A stretch of 64,000 nucleotides of DNA, from positions 1-64,000 of the forward strand of contig CAMLFH010000005.1 of NCBI GenBank assembly GCA_946479285.1, read 5' to 3'. Under the pieces are notes generated by a model that saw nothing but the letters and a program-made list of their open reading frames with translations, ran no database searches and was not told the DNA's origin. Positions within the stretch are counted from its first letter, which is position 1. Each line of letters starts with the position of its first letter. Below, piece after piece: positions 15,090 to 24,876 of the stretch. Origin of the DNA: an uncultured Flavobacteriales bacterium. GTDB taxonomy: Bacteria; Bacteroidota; Bacteroidia; Flavobacteriales; Crocinitomicaceae. The position numbers and the translations under genes were made by a program.

Positions 15090-17582
15090 TTAGTTTAATT
15101 TTTCTTTTACTTGTGTGATGATGTGTTTCGCCTGTTCCTCGAATGCCTCCATAGATTCTTTGATCGCCGGATCAACCTTGGTTTCTTTCCCCATTCGTTC
15201 AATATCTTTCAGGGTAGAATAACAGTTGTGAGCTCCAAAATGCTTGAAAGGAGCTGCCAGTTGATGTGCCAGTTCGGAGGCCGCATCCCAGTTTTCTTCC
15301 GCTGCAAGATCTCGCATCTTGATCAGTCCGTTTTCAGTTGAATTCACGAAGGTTTGTAAGAGTTCTTTGTAGAAACTGTCGTTGTTATTAGTCAGCTTTT
15401 GTAAGCTTTTGAAGTCGGCGTCGTCTAATTGAGTTCCCATGCTCTTGTCTTTATAAATTTGATACAATATTCTTCTGATCTCTTCCGGATTAACTGGTTT
15501 TGTTAAAACTTCGGTCCAGCCTGAGTCAAGCATCCGCTGTCTTTTTTCAGGATTCAGAGTTGCTGTTAGACCAACCACCGGAATTTGATCCAGGGTTTCC
15601 ATTTCGGCCATTTTTTCGCGGAGTTCGTGTCCGTTCATTTCCGGCATTCGGACATCCAGAAGAACGATGTCGATATCGTTGTTCTTGAGTTGCTCCAAAG
15701 CCTCCAAGCCGTTTGTGGCTTCGATAAGTGTAATGTTTACTCCGTGAAACATACTTCGCAGAAGTGTTCTGTTAAACGGTTCGTCGTCCACGATCAATAA
15801 AGTCTTTTCTTTCAAAAAGGAGAAATCGGTTCGTGAAGGTTCGCGCGGAGCATCAACTGTTTCTTCCGTTTCCTCAAATGGAATTTCAATGTAGAAAGTA
15901 GTTCCAATACCTTCTTCACTATTTACACGAATACTTCCGCCTTGTTTGTCGATGATTTGCTTGGTAATGCTCAATCCGAGTCCGGTTCCGCCATATTTGC
16001 GTGTTACGGCCAAATCGGCTTGTTCGAACGGTTCAAAAATACGTTCCAGTTGGCTTTTTGACATCCCGATTCCCTGGTCCTGAACTTCAATCAAACAACG
16101 GATCTGGCGCTTTTCCAATTCCTCATAGCGAAGACCGATGGTAATCAGACCGTCTTTGGAGAATTTGTTGGCGTTGCTGATCATATTGATGATGATTTGG
16201 CGGAAACGCAGCGGATCACCCATCACATTCGGGAAAGGTTTTTGGTCCAGTTCTACATTCAGGCTATTGCCTCTTTCCTGTACCTCTAATTCGTACTGCT
16301 CGTGAAGCATCATGATCTCGTTTGCCGGATTGAAAGCAATTTTCTCCAGTTGAATGTGGTCTTTTTCCAATTTGGAAAGGTCCAGGATCTCATTGGTAAT
16401 CTGCGACAAATGTTTCACCGAATTGCGAATGATCTTTACTTTTTTCGCCGCACTTTGATTCAAAGGTTCAAAGAACAATTGTTCCGTAAATCCGGAAATG
16501 GCGTTCAAAGGTGTGCGAATTTCATGGCTCATTGTTGCTAAAAAGCGCGATTTGGCTTCAGTGAGCTGATCGCTTTTATCCTTTGCCAATTTTAACTGGG
16601 CATTTGTTTCTTTGGATTTATTGAACAGGGTAATGATCAAAATTACAATCATCAGGATCAATAAAGTGGAGATAATACTGAAACTGAAAATAATCTGGTT
16701 CGTTTCTGCAGCTACTGTTTTCGCATGCTGGGTTTCTTTTACCAATTCCCGTTTGTCTGCAAGCTCAATAGTTTGGAAAATCTGTCCGATTTGTTTGCTG
16801 AGCTTATTGTTCTCCTGTTCCAGGTTCAATTTGTACATATTGAGCAATGTTTCTTTCGAAACAGCTTTGTCTTTTACTGACTGGATTTTTTTGGAAATTT
16901 CACTGGAACTTACTGCTGCAATTTCCGAAGCTTTGATCTTAACTTCAGGTTGAACTGCGGTTGTAGTTGTTTGGGCGTTTTGCTTTTTCTTTTTTCGTTG
17001 AAACCATTTCTTTTTAGTCTCTTCTTCCTCTGGTGTTCCTTGTTGCGGAGTTTGCAAAGCATTTATCCGGTCACGGATTTCCATTTTGATCCGGGTGCTT
17101 TCACTGGCATTTTGGACTTCATTTTCCACCAGCGACATCGTCTCATCCACCCGGTTTTCATTCTTAATACTCATCAAAGTATCCAGGTTCAGAAAGCGAT
17201 CTTTAACCAATATACTTAAGTTGCGGATCTGCTTTTGGTACGTTGAATCATCCATTTTATAGGATTTCAGGAAATCAATCTTACGATTGGTCTGTGATTC
17301 CAGGATCTCAAAATCCAATAGTGCATCCGGATTATTTTGATAGAGGTATGAATAAGTGAGATTGTCTGATTTTAGGATATTGCTGTTCAAATCACGAACA
17401 ATGAATCGTCGGTTTTCCTTCAAATTTGTGGGGAGCGGGCTTTCTGAAACCTGCGATAATCGGTCGTAAACCCAGTAACCGGTAGTACAAACGAAAATTA
17501 GAAGCAAGGCGATAACTATAAATAAAATGCGTTCAAAAAGATTATTTCCCCAGCTTTTTTTCATATTGATATGAATTTTCAA
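15090..17582 (-). CDS. Hybrid sensor histidine kinase with receiver and HPt domains
   Basis: An 830-residue membrane kinase. TM1 is about 17-38 and TM2 about 297-320, with a 260-residue helical, coiled-coil-rich sensor between them. HisKA has His353 in LATMSHEIRTPLN. The HATPase has the N box MISNANKF, DQGIGMS and GGTGLGLSI. A receiver follows from KTLLIVDDEPFNR, with the phospho-acceptor in VLLDVRMPEMNG, then a C-terminal HPt with LAHQLAAPFKHFGA. This is a complete His-Asp-His relay that can pass phosphate to the sigma-54 regulator 10 bases downstream. The sensor holds a basic patch, KKKWFQRKKKK (190-200). The start could also be the ATG at 17564. The signal is unknown. Confidence 0.92.
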   Translation of the reverse strand: MKIHINMKKSWGNNLFERILFIVIALLLIFVCTTGYWVYDRLSQVSESPLPTNLKENRRFIVRDLNSNILKSDNLTYSYLYQNNPDALLDFEILESQTNRKIDFLKSYKMDDSTYQKQIRNLSILVKDRFLNLDTLMSIKNENRVDETMSLVENEVQNASESTRIKMEIRDRINALQTPQQGTPEEEETKKKWFQRKKKKQNAQTTTTAVQPEVKIKASEIAAVSSSEISKKIQSVKDKAVSKETLLNMYKLNLEQENNKLSKQIGQIFQTIELADKRELVKETQHAKTVAAETNQIIFSFSIISTLLILMIVILIITLFNKSKETNAQLKLAKDKSDQLTEAKSRFLATMSHEIRTPLNAISGFTEQLFFEPLNQSAAKKVKIIRNSVKHLSQITNEILDLSKLEKDHIQLEKIAFNPANEIMMLHEQYELEVQERGNSLNVELDQKPFPNVMGDPLRFRQIIINMISNANKFSKDGLITIGLRYEELEKRQIRCLIEVQDQGIGMSKSQLERIFEPFEQADLAVTRKYGGTGLGLSITKQIIDKQGGSIRVNSEEGIGTTFYIEIPFEETEETVDAPREPSRTDFSFLKEKTLLIVDDEPFNRTLLRSMFHGVNITLIEATNGLEALEQLKNNDIDIVLLDVRMPEMNGHELREKMAEMETLDQIPVVGLTATLNPEKRQRMLDSGWTEVLTKPVNPEEIRRILYQIYKDKSMGTQLDDADFKSLQKLTNNNDSFYKELLQTFVNSTENGLIKMRDLAAEENWDAASELAHQLAAPFKHFGAHNCYSTLKDIERMGKETKVDPAIKESMEAFEEQAKHIITQVKEKLN

Positions 17583-17785
17583 TTTGAAAAATACAACAAT
17601 TTATCCGGATTTCATTTTTCAAAATGAATTTTTACAGATGAATTTAAATCAAAATTGCGTTTAAATGAATATTGAAAAGAATTAATGAGCAGAATTTGAA
17701 AGGATTATGAATTATACAGCATTTGAGTTATTTCAGAGCATCATTGAAAAATGGAATTTTGTTGAATCAAACCAAAGTTATTACT

Positions 17786-19090
17786 ATGAAAAAAATCTAC
17801 GTATTATCTATTGCTCTTGTTTTGGCAGCTTTTCAAAGTAAAGCCCAGCAGTGGTCCAGGATTCACACGAATCTCGATTCAATATGGACGACTTCTATCC
17901 ATTATTTCAACAAAGGAGACACCGTTATCTATTCCGGAAAAACAGAAGCTGCGGAGTCCAGCAGGAGATTTTATGTTTCAACAGACGGAGGAACGACTTT
18001 CAACAGGGAATTTACTGATTTGCAGGGACTTACAAACAACCTTTCCGGATTGTGGGCCTTAAAACTGAATAATAAAATCCTTGGTTTTCGCAATACACCA
18101 AATCTGGGAACTCATGAATTCCAGGGAACAAACAACTGGACCTCTCTTTTGCCCAATGCCATTGGTATTTATGGAGAAGTAAATGTGGGAACGCTTTTCT
18201 TTCAGCCACAAAGTATGAACAAGATCTATACAGTTCCTGCTTCAGGAGGCACGCCTGTTCAGGTTGCTGCTAGTGCAATCACTCTGTATTCAACTTATAC
18301 GAAAGGTACTCGTGTGTTCCTCGGAGGAAAACAATCCATGCCTAATTTTATTATGTACTTAGATAACGGGGATTTTTCCAACATCCAGCCAACTACGATC
18401 ACTCCTCAGATTGTGGCAAACAATGATGTGGTTACCAACTTCTTTGAAAATGCAACTGGTCTGTATGCCGTTTTATCAGATGGATTTTCCCGCCTGTATA
18501 AAAGTACGGATAACGGGTTAAACTGGAATTTAGTTGCAACTACTTATTTAGTAAATGGAAGTCCCCAGCCATTCACGAGTACACAGATAATCGGCACACC
18601 TGACGGAAGAATATTTATGGTGAAAGCAGGAGGAAATGCGGACGATGTTTATTTAAGCACAGATGGTGGATTGACTGTGAGCAAGATCGGCAGCGGATTA
18701 CCGGTTTCAGTAACTCCTTATGGAAAAATCCTGGTGAATGGGAACAAAGTGTGGTATGATGTGAAAGCAATTAACCCGCAAACATTTATCACTACGGACA
18801 CATCCATAGCAGGATTATACCTGCTGGATGGCCAAACAAACAGCCTGGAGCAAAATTTTTCGGAGAATCAACTAACAATTTACCCGAATCCAGCAACTGA
18901 TTTGGTGCATGTTGCAATAAATCCGGGACAAGTGATAGAACAGATTCAAATCGTAGACTTGGAGGGAAAAGTAGTATTTGAAACAACAGATACGAATCTT
19001 TCTTTGAACAAACTGAATAATGGAACTTACCTCGTTGCTGTTCAATGCAGCGGCGGTCATATAATAAAGAAGCTGTTAGTTAAACAGTAA
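17786..19090 (+). CDS. T9SS-sorted protein with BNR/Asp-box-like repeats
   Basis: A 434-residue exported protein. The signal peptide is MKKIYVLSIALVLAAFQSKAQ; the start at 17786 was chosen because the upstream ATG at 17723 adds 21 non-signal residues. Asp-box-like units recur (STDGGTTF, STDNGLNW, STDGGLTV), pointing to a beta-propeller like sialidases and VPS10 proteins, without the full sialidase active site. The last 75 residues are a type A T9SS sorting domain (LTIYPNPATDL, then NNGTYLVAVQ and a basic end KKLLVKQ), so it is secreted across the outer membrane and probably anchored on the surface. It is divergent from the hybrid kinase gene. Confidence 0.85.
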   Translation: MKKIYVLSIALVLAAFQSKAQQWSRIHTNLDSIWTTSIHYFNKGDTVIYSGKTEAAESSRRFYVSTDGGTTFNREFTDLQGLTNNLSGLWALKLNNKILGFRNTPNLGTHEFQGTNNWTSLLPNAIGIYGEVNVGTLFFQPQSMNKIYTVPASGGTPVQVAASAITLYSTYTKGTRVFLGGKQSMPNFIMYLDNGDFSNIQPTTITPQIVANNDVVTNFFENATGLYAVLSDGFSRLYKSTDNGLNWNLVATTYLVNGSPQPFTSTQIIGTPDGRIFMVKAGGNADDVYLSTDGGLTVSKIGSGLPVSVTPYGKILVNGNKVWYDVKAINPQTFITTDTSIAGLYLLDGQTNSLEQNFSENQLTIYPNPATDLVHVAINPGQVIEQIQIVDLEGKVVFETTDTNLSLNKLNNGTYLVAVQCSGGHIIKKLLVKQ

Positions 19091-19105
19091 TTGTGGTACA
19101 AAACG

Positions 19106-19139
19106 AAAGGCGCTTTTCTATAAACGGATTGCGCCTTTT
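19106..19139 (+). terminator. Intrinsic terminator after T9SS protein
   Basis: Stem AAAGGCGC/GCGCCTTT with a 17-base loop and a T run, 15 bases after the stop codon. Confidence 0.65.
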
Positions 19140-19319
19140 GGTTGAAAGAATACCTCAATTGCATTATTTCAGGATCAGATTGAATCAGTGAAATTTGCAG
19201 AGATAACTGACCTTGTTGAAATCCTGCGCCGGAGTAACTATCAGTCCTTAAGTGAATAGTAGTGCATAAGTGATGAGGAAACTGGTTGTGATAAATCTCC
19301 ACCAATATAGCGTAAGACT

Positions 19320-19352
19320 AAAAGGGTATTCATGAGGTATGAATGCCCTTTT
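19320..19352 (-). terminator. Terminator of the S41 peptidase gene
   Basis: Fourteen-base arms with one mismatch (AAAGGGTATTCAT facing ATGAATGCCCTTT) around a GAGGT loop, directly after the stop codon of the minus-strand peptidase gene. T runs on both sides make it bidirectional. Confidence 0.75.
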
Positions 19353-19356
19353 TAGT

Positions 19357-21195
19357 TTAATTCGAATTTTCGATCAGTTTCAGCACATACTTTAGCTGTG
19401 TATCTTCGTTTTGCATGAAATCCTTAAACGATTGATAAACTTCATGATCAGGAATAATTCCCCTTCCTGTTGGTTGTGATTCTTTGTTCGGAGCATCCTG
19501 TGTCACATGAACAATTGAAAAGCGAGTAATGATTTTAGAGTTGGGAAGCACATACTCTACCGGAAAATGACCGTTGTGCCCATAGTAGCCACCTGAAGTT
19601 TCCACTCCCACAATTACGGCATTGGAATGACCTCTAACCAAAGATGCGAAATGTGAAGCAGCAGAGCCTACATCTTCATTAATTACTAAATAAATATTTC
19701 CCTGGAAACGATTGGAATCCGGGTAATAAGTTGGGTTGAACTGCTGATCCTGGTAAAATTTGTTTTCACCCTTCTTTTGAACGGGAAAAATAGTTTGAAG
19801 ATAATCGTTCAAATCATTCAATTCTTTCTTTTGATTGCTTTTGTCGCTTGAATTCCACTTGTAGTACTGCGGATAAGGCAACTTATTAAACAGAATATAA
19901 GCTTCTGTATTTTCCCGGAACGAATGATCTGTGAGATAAGTAAAAACTTTCTCATAGGTTGGGTCATTTCCACCGGGATTGTTACGAATATCAATGATGA
20001 GGTTTTTCGTTCCGTCAGATTTAAAGCCTTTGAATAAGCTATCCAGGTAGTTGGAAAAGACCGCGAAATCCGGATCTTCGGAATTTCCTGCCATTGTAAA
20101 GATCCGGAAGTTCAACAAGGCAGTTTTGGGAGAAATTCGTTTAAAGCTGTATTTATCCTGGAAATTGAAATCTGTCAGACTGTCCAGTTTCGCTGAATAC
20201 CTCTTTGCATAGCGAACTGCGTTTTCCTGCCTGCTTAAACTTTTCAGGGTTATGCTTTCAACGCTGCCTGAAAAGGGTTTTTTGTAGGTGATGTCAAACT
20301 GTTCTGCTGTCCCATATTCGAATGGATAAACCCACCCGAAACAATTCTCAGTGCTCGCTTTGATTTTCGCTGTTTGATTGTACCCGTCTGTGGTGCAGTA
20401 TTTGGAAAAGCGTTTCTTCAGATGGGTATCAGAAACTCCATTAATGCTCAGGATCTGTGAACCCAGAGGAATTTCACCGCCTTCATAATTTACGATCATG
20501 TGCTTGTCAATGCTTTTCAGGAAAAAAGAAAAGTATCCGCTGTCCTTCGGAATGTAGCTGGAAGGGTGATGAGGCAATTTGGTAGTATTGTGGTTGCTTC
20601 CTTCAAAATCGGTGAGGGTCATAATGATCTTATGGAATTCATTCATGCTGCGTGGCTGTTCAATTTCGGAATATGCCCAACTAAAGATGCTGTCGATCTG
20701 TGCTTTGGTCCGGTATCTGTAAAATCCCGAATTGGCCTTTTCACGGATGTTCCGGAATGCATCCAGATCTTCTTTCATTTGATCTGTATCAAGCAATATG
20801 GTAATCAATCCTTCTGCAGGAACACTTTCTGTGACCAAAACCGTACATGTTCCTTTTTTGGAATTGTTTTCATCCTTTAAGGCTTGAACCGATAAAATGA
20901 AATCTGTGTTGTTTTGGATGGAAACTTCCAAAATTTCCGGACCGTACTTTCCATTCGGACTATCCATATAGGCAGCTTCCGTTCCTTCCGGGTTCTTTAA
21001 ACGCAATTCCACATCAATCCCCTTTTGCTCCACCACAATTTGGTAGGTTTTACCCCTTTCGAAATGAAGAGCAAATGTCTTTGCCTCATTTTGCGAAACT
21101 CCGAATGATTTCTTTTTGTTGATAGGTAATAAGGAATTTTTTTGTGCAAAGCCAGCCAGCGGTAAGGCAAGTAAAAAAGGAAGTATGAATTTCAC
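19357..21195 (-). CDS. Secreted S41 family serine peptidase
   Basis: A protease of the C-terminal-processing (tail-specific) S41 clan, about 612 residues. The GTG at 21195 gives a clean signal peptide (KFILPFLLALPLAGFAQ); in-frame ATG codons at 21237 and 21264 add residues without improving it, so the start is uncertain. The N-terminal 130 residues look like a pre-peptidase beta-sandwich (LHFERGKTYQIVVEQ). A PDZ-like segment is visible (PLGSQILSINGV). The catalytic core has LIIDIRNNPGGND, the nucleophile serine in NEDVGSAASHFAS and GVETSGGYYGH. The basic partner residue is not certain by eye. It is predicted to be periplasmic or surface exposed, with its own terminator. Confidence 0.86.
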   Translation of the reverse strand: MKFILPFLLALPLAGFAQKNSLLPINKKKSFGVSQNEAKTFALHFERGKTYQIVVEQKGIDVELRLKNPEGTEAAYMDSPNGKYGPEILEVSIQNNTDFILSVQALKDENNSKKGTCTVLVTESVPAEGLITILLDTDQMKEDLDAFRNIREKANSGFYRYRTKAQIDSIFSWAYSEIEQPRSMNEFHKIIMTLTDFEGSNHNTTKLPHHPSSYIPKDSGYFSFFLKSIDKHMIVNYEGGEIPLGSQILSINGVSDTHLKKRFSKYCTTDGYNQTAKIKASTENCFGWVYPFEYGTAEQFDITYKKPFSGSVESITLKSLSRQENAVRYAKRYSAKLDSLTDFNFQDKYSFKRISPKTALLNFRIFTMAGNSEDPDFAVFSNYLDSLFKGFKSDGTKNLIIDIRNNPGGNDPTYEKVFTYLTDHSFRENTEAYILFNKLPYPQYYKWNSSDKSNQKKELNDLNDYLQTIFPVQKKGENKFYQDQQFNPTYYPDSNRFQGNIYLVINEDVGSAASHFASLVRGHSNAVIVGVETSGGYYGHNGHFPVEYVLPNSKIITRFSIVHVTQDAPNKESQPTGRGIIPDHEVYQSFKDFMQNEDTQLKYVLKLIENSN

Positions 21196-21288
21196 GACAT
21201 GAATTTTGCCGCAAAGAAAGAAATAAAGACGAATCATCCTGTTTCCTTTAACTTTTTTAAGCAATGCATTTAATTTTTTCGCAGGTGC

Positions 21289-21318
21289 TTGCTGAATTGA
21301 AATAATTCCTTATTTTTG
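21289..21318 (+). promoter_or_regulatory. tRNA-Leu promoter (TTG-N19-TATTTTTG)
   Basis: A -33 TTG at 21289-21291 and a -7 box TATTTTTG at 21311-21318 with 19-base spacing, 50 bases before the mature tRNA. A textbook Bacteroidota promoter. Confidence 0.72.
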
Positions 21319-21368
21319 CACCCGCTTGCAACGGTAAGTGGGCTGTCAGTCGGACAGCAAAAACAAAT

Positions 21369-21453
21369 GCCTCGGTGGCGGAACTGGTAGACGCGCTGGA
21401 TTCAAAATCCTGTACTTTCGGGTGTGCCGGTTCGATTCCGGCCCGAGGTACCA
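21369..21453 (+). tRNA. tRNA-Leu (anticodon CAA)
   Basis: An 85-nt class II tRNA with a long variable arm. The acceptor GCCTCGG pairs with CCGAGGT (G-T at 1-72), followed by A73 and an encoded CCA. The anticodon loop TTCAAAA gives CAA, and the T arm contains GTTCGATTC. One T-T mismatch sits in the anticodon stem. Confidence 0.95.
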
Positions 21454-21454
21454 G

Positions 21455-21502
21455 AAAAAATAACGGCTGTGAAGTTTTAACTTTGCAGTCGTTATTTTTT
21501 TT
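21455..21502 (+). terminator. Intrinsic terminator after tRNA-Leu
   Basis: Stem AATAACGGCTG/CAGTCGTTATT (one wobble) followed by eight T residues, directly after the CCA end. Confidence 0.8.
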
Positions 21503-21703
21503 GCCTTCATTCTTGTATTCCCCCACATCCATTACAAAAAATTGTGGAACCCCAGTGTTTTAATTCACAGTAATGTCATTATCAATAAAGAACTTCGTTT
21601 AATCCTGACTTTAGGCTGCGACCCTCGATATTTTATCGAAATGCTCTAAATAACAGAAAGATCGCTGTAGTTTGCGCCTGTGGCTATGGCGGGAGAAACG
21701 GAC

Positions 21704-21739
21704 AAAAAAATCCCCGGTAAATAAAAAACCGGGGATAAA
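21704..21739 (-). terminator. Terminator of the FG-GAP T9SS protein
   Basis: On the minus strand, stem ATCCCCGGT/ACCGGGGAT with an A-rich loop and a seven-T tail, just after the stop at 21751. The stretch 21503-21703 holds nothing else that I can name. Confidence 0.75.
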
Positions 21740-21750
21740 ATAGGAATGAT

Positions 21751-24700
21751 TTACTTCTGAATTTGGATCTTCTGCGTAGTTTTGTGCATGTTGTTACTAA
21801 TAGTCACAAAATATAAGCCGTTCGCCAGATCTTCGAGATTTAATTCGACATTGTTCGTTTCATTTGATAAAAGGGTCGTGTAAATCTTCCCGTTTTGGTC
21901 AGTAACTGAAATCTTCACCTGTTCCACATAATCGCCCAGAACTACTATAAATCGGCCGCTGCTCGGATTTGGGAAAATGACAACAGATAATTGGTCTGAC
22001 AAAGTTAAGTCATTAAAAAGCTCTGAATCCGGTGTTTGATCGCCGAACTTATTGATACCTGTAGAAGTATATAAGCTAGCAAGATAGTTATAGTTTGAGG
22101 TACAACCGAATTTACGCAAGCTAAGCAGTTGGTTTGGAAGTCCTTTGTAGTTTACTGAATGAATTAGATGATATCGTGTGTCGCTACCTCCCATATTGCC
22201 GATAGCCCAATCGTTGATATATGGGGATGTGCTCGGGCTTGCAGACCAGTTCCACGTCCAGCCGTTTTGTGTCGTATTAAAGTCCATTGTAGCTGACCAT
22301 GCAGCCGATGTCCCGGTTTGAATGAACATTAGTTCGTCTTTCACGTCACCGTCTAGGTTGCCAATCAGCAGAACGTCGCCAGTTGCAAGGGGATACGACC
22401 AGCCTCCTAAGGTTGTTGCGCCATTGGTTGACCATGTATTCGAAAAGTTGTTGTTTACGAATGTAAATATAGTTGCAGAAGCCGCAAGTCCAAGAATTTC
22501 GTCTTTTCCGTCTCCGTCGAAATCGCCGCTTTTCATGTTGCTTCGATAAGGACGGATAGGATGAGTTGTAACTCCATTGTCTGACCAGCCTGCAACGAAA
22601 TTTCCATTGTCGTAGTTAAACATAGTCGTCATACCTGAGGGAAGATCGGCGCCTAGGAGCTCATCTTTTCCATCACCATCATAATCACCCGGTACGAGCT
22701 GATCTTTATAAGCAGTGAGCGGATGATTACCGTAATCCGACCAGTACCATACAAAATCAGCATTGTCATAACCAAACATGGTTGTCCATCCTGAGAGTAG
22801 ATTTCCGAGCACTTCATCCTTTCCGTTCCCGTCATAATCTCCCACGATGAGCTTATCTCTGTAAGGCAACAGCGGATGGTTTGCCGTCGAGCTGCTCCAG
22901 ACCCATGTCCAGTTGCCGGCATTGTATTTAAGCATTGCCATAAAATTTCTATTCGTCCCAGTCTGAACACATAATAATTCATCTAGGCCGTCGCCATTAT
23001 AATCACCCGGATAAAACTTATCAAAGTCAGACGCTGTCCACCCTCCAATATTTCCTGTTCCGTTGTTTGACCAGACTTTTTCCCATCCGTTCGTATTTAC
23101 AACTGGGGTGGTCGTTCTGAATTTGAGCACGATAACGTCCAACGGACCGAAGCTCATCGCCAGATCTTTGGTTCCTGTAAATGCCTTGTAATATTGCTGA
23201 CCAACAGTGTTCGCAGATAAATCAATAGTAGAATTGCGCGCTGTTTTATAAGTTGAGCTCGTCGTTAAATCGGAGCTTGAAGAGAATAACACGTCTACGC
23301 CTGTAGAATTCTTGATCAACTGGTTGGCCACGTTATTGAAATTCAGTGTCGCAGATACAGCGACATTCAACGGGTTGGCAACAATCATAACAACCTCATT
23401 TCCATTCGTTCGGATCGTATAGCGTAAACCATAATTTTCGGTTTTTTTTTCTGCTGGTAACGCGGAAATTCCACCATAAGCCGTAATCGGAGGAACAATG
23501 CAGTTTTCATCCGCTTTGTCTTTTTTATTGTAGATAATATTGCTTTGGTCCGAGTTTAAAAAGTTATTGTTTACCAAATACCTTAGCTCCTGTCCGAGGT
23601 TCGAAATGAACGACCTGTAATTATTCGAAAAGTATTGAGTGGCGTAGCGATCTGCATCCAATGAGGACTGTTTGCCGATATTTGCTTCTCCGTTTTGGTA
23701 GGTGTAGTCAGAATAGATGTAAATTCCCGTTGCTCCATGTATGATTGAAGTATAAGTCTGGAACCACAACCAGTTGGCATTGTTGATCGTTGTCGAATTG
23801 TAGTGTCTCTGACCATAATCGACTTCCGGGCTCACATAGGATTCTGCTCCGATAGTCGCCTGTACTTCCGGATACTTTGTGAGAAGGTATTCTATATTTT
23901 TGAATTTGGATAAATAATGGTTATTAGAGCAGGGAGTCCCGGCACATCCTACTCCTCCGGTGTGTAAGATATTGGCATAATCTTCACCCAAATAGCCGGG
24001 CGTAAACTGGTAGTAAGACTCTTCCAGTGCGACGTCTGCCTTGTTAGGAAGGTTCGTGTACTCCTGGGGATCGTGATCGATCGGCGAGTTTTCGTAGTTT
24101 CCGGCTATCGGATTCCACTCAGCGTCCTCCGTATTGTCGTGTAAGGAAGATCTGTGGTTTACCATTGACACATACGTTTTCTGATTGGGAAGAAGTGCCT
24201 GGTTAAAATGGTCTATTGCAATGTTAACCAGGTTAGGTGGAATTTCTCTTAGATATTGGGTAGCTTGCGGATCTGTTCCGGGATTAAACCAGTGAAGAAA
24301 TGAATATTCACCGCCGAGCATAACGCCAGCAACTGTAGTCTGCAGCAACGGAAGATTGTAAACATTATTGAGTAAATAGTCGTAATTAGTGCGCGCTTTG
24401 CAATTATTATAAATGTTCTGGTATCCTGGAAGATTTGTTTGGTAAGACGGAGGACCCGACAAGTCATTATTAAAACATGTAAAGCCGTTATCATCGTTCA
24501 CCGCGGATTGCGGAACAAACCAGTTAATGGCAACGGGGAGGTATTTCATGTTGTACTTTTTCGTCAGCTCGAGATATGTTTTAATACGCATTTCCGACGT
24601 GCCCCATTCACCAGGTAAGAAAGTATAGTGCGTATTAAATCCGTCTTGGCTGAATTGGGCCAGGGTACTGGTCGGATAACCCTGGTAAAGCATATCGGTT

Positions 24701-24876
24701 AATGTGACGATATCGCAATTGTACCCTATATTTTTTTGAGTTTGGGCCGCGTTTGCATGCATTGCGTTATGCGGATAAACGATGCCAACAGCAAAGTTAT
24801 TCTGGGCTTCCAGGGAGCCGATGTAAAACATCAGGGTTGTGAGAATAATAGGACGTATCCTTGATTTATGTTTCAT
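21751..24876 (-). CDS. T9SS-sorted protein: glycoside-hydrolase-like barrel plus FG-GAP repeats
   Basis: A 1041-residue secreted protein. The signal peptide is at the N-terminus (cleavage near SLEAQ). Residues about 25-600 contain segments typical of a TIM-barrel glycosidase (YNMKYLPVAINWFVPQ, VMLGGEYSFLHWF, TIGAESYVSPEVDYG) and then a beta domain, but I cannot assign a CAZy family. Five FG-GAP/VCBS-like calcium-binding repeats follow at about 50-residue steps (GDYNGDGLDELL, GDYDGNGKDEVL, GDYDGDGKDELL, GDFDGDGKDEIL, GNLDGDVKDELM). The C-terminus is a type A sorting domain (IFPNPSSGRF, then NGLYFVTISN). It probably binds or degrades polysaccharide at the cell surface. Confidence 0.8.
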   Translation of the reverse strand: MKHKSRIRPIILTTLMFYIGSLEAQNNFAVGIVYPHNAMHANAAQTQKNIGYNCDIVTLTDMLYQGYPTSTLAQFSQDGFNTHYTFLPGEWGTSEMRIKTYLELTKKYNMKYLPVAINWFVPQSAVNDDNGFTCFNNDLSGPPSYQTNLPGYQNIYNNCKARTNYDYLLNNVYNLPLLQTTVAGVMLGGEYSFLHWFNPGTDPQATQYLREIPPNLVNIAIDHFNQALLPNQKTYVSMVNHRSSLHDNTEDAEWNPIAGNYENSPIDHDPQEYTNLPNKADVALEESYYQFTPGYLGEDYANILHTGGVGCAGTPCSNNHYLSKFKNIEYLLTKYPEVQATIGAESYVSPEVDYGQRHYNSTTINNANWLWFQTYTSIIHGATGIYIYSDYTYQNGEANIGKQSSLDADRYATQYFSNNYRSFISNLGQELRYLVNNNFLNSDQSNIIYNKKDKADENCIVPPITAYGGISALPAEKKTENYGLRYTIRTNGNEVVMIVANPLNVAVSATLNFNNVANQLIKNSTGVDVLFSSSSDLTTSSTYKTARNSTIDLSANTVGQQYYKAFTGTKDLAMSFGPLDVIVLKFRTTTPVVNTNGWEKVWSNNGTGNIGGWTASDFDKFYPGDYNGDGLDELLCVQTGTNRNFMAMLKYNAGNWTWVWSSSTANHPLLPYRDKLIVGDYDGNGKDEVLGNLLSGWTTMFGYDNADFVWYWSDYGNHPLTAYKDQLVPGDYDGDGKDELLGADLPSGMTTMFNYDNGNFVAGWSDNGVTTHPIRPYRSNMKSGDFDGDGKDEILGLAASATIFTFVNNNFSNTWSTNGATTLGGWSYPLATGDVLLIGNLDGDVKDELMFIQTGTSAAWSATMDFNTTQNGWTWNWSASPSTSPYINDWAIGNMGGSDTRYHLIHSVNYKGLPNQLLSLRKFGCTSNYNYLASLYTSTGINKFGDQTPDSELFNDLTLSDQLSVVIFPNPSSGRFIVVLGDYVEQVKISVTDQNGKIYTTLLSNETNNVELNLEDLANGLYFVTISNNMHKTTQKIQIQK

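Noticed and set aside
21503..21703. Possible gene remnant after tRNA-Leu
   Set aside because: No frame, repeat of the tRNA end or conserved motif was found, so no insertion at this tRNA is supported.
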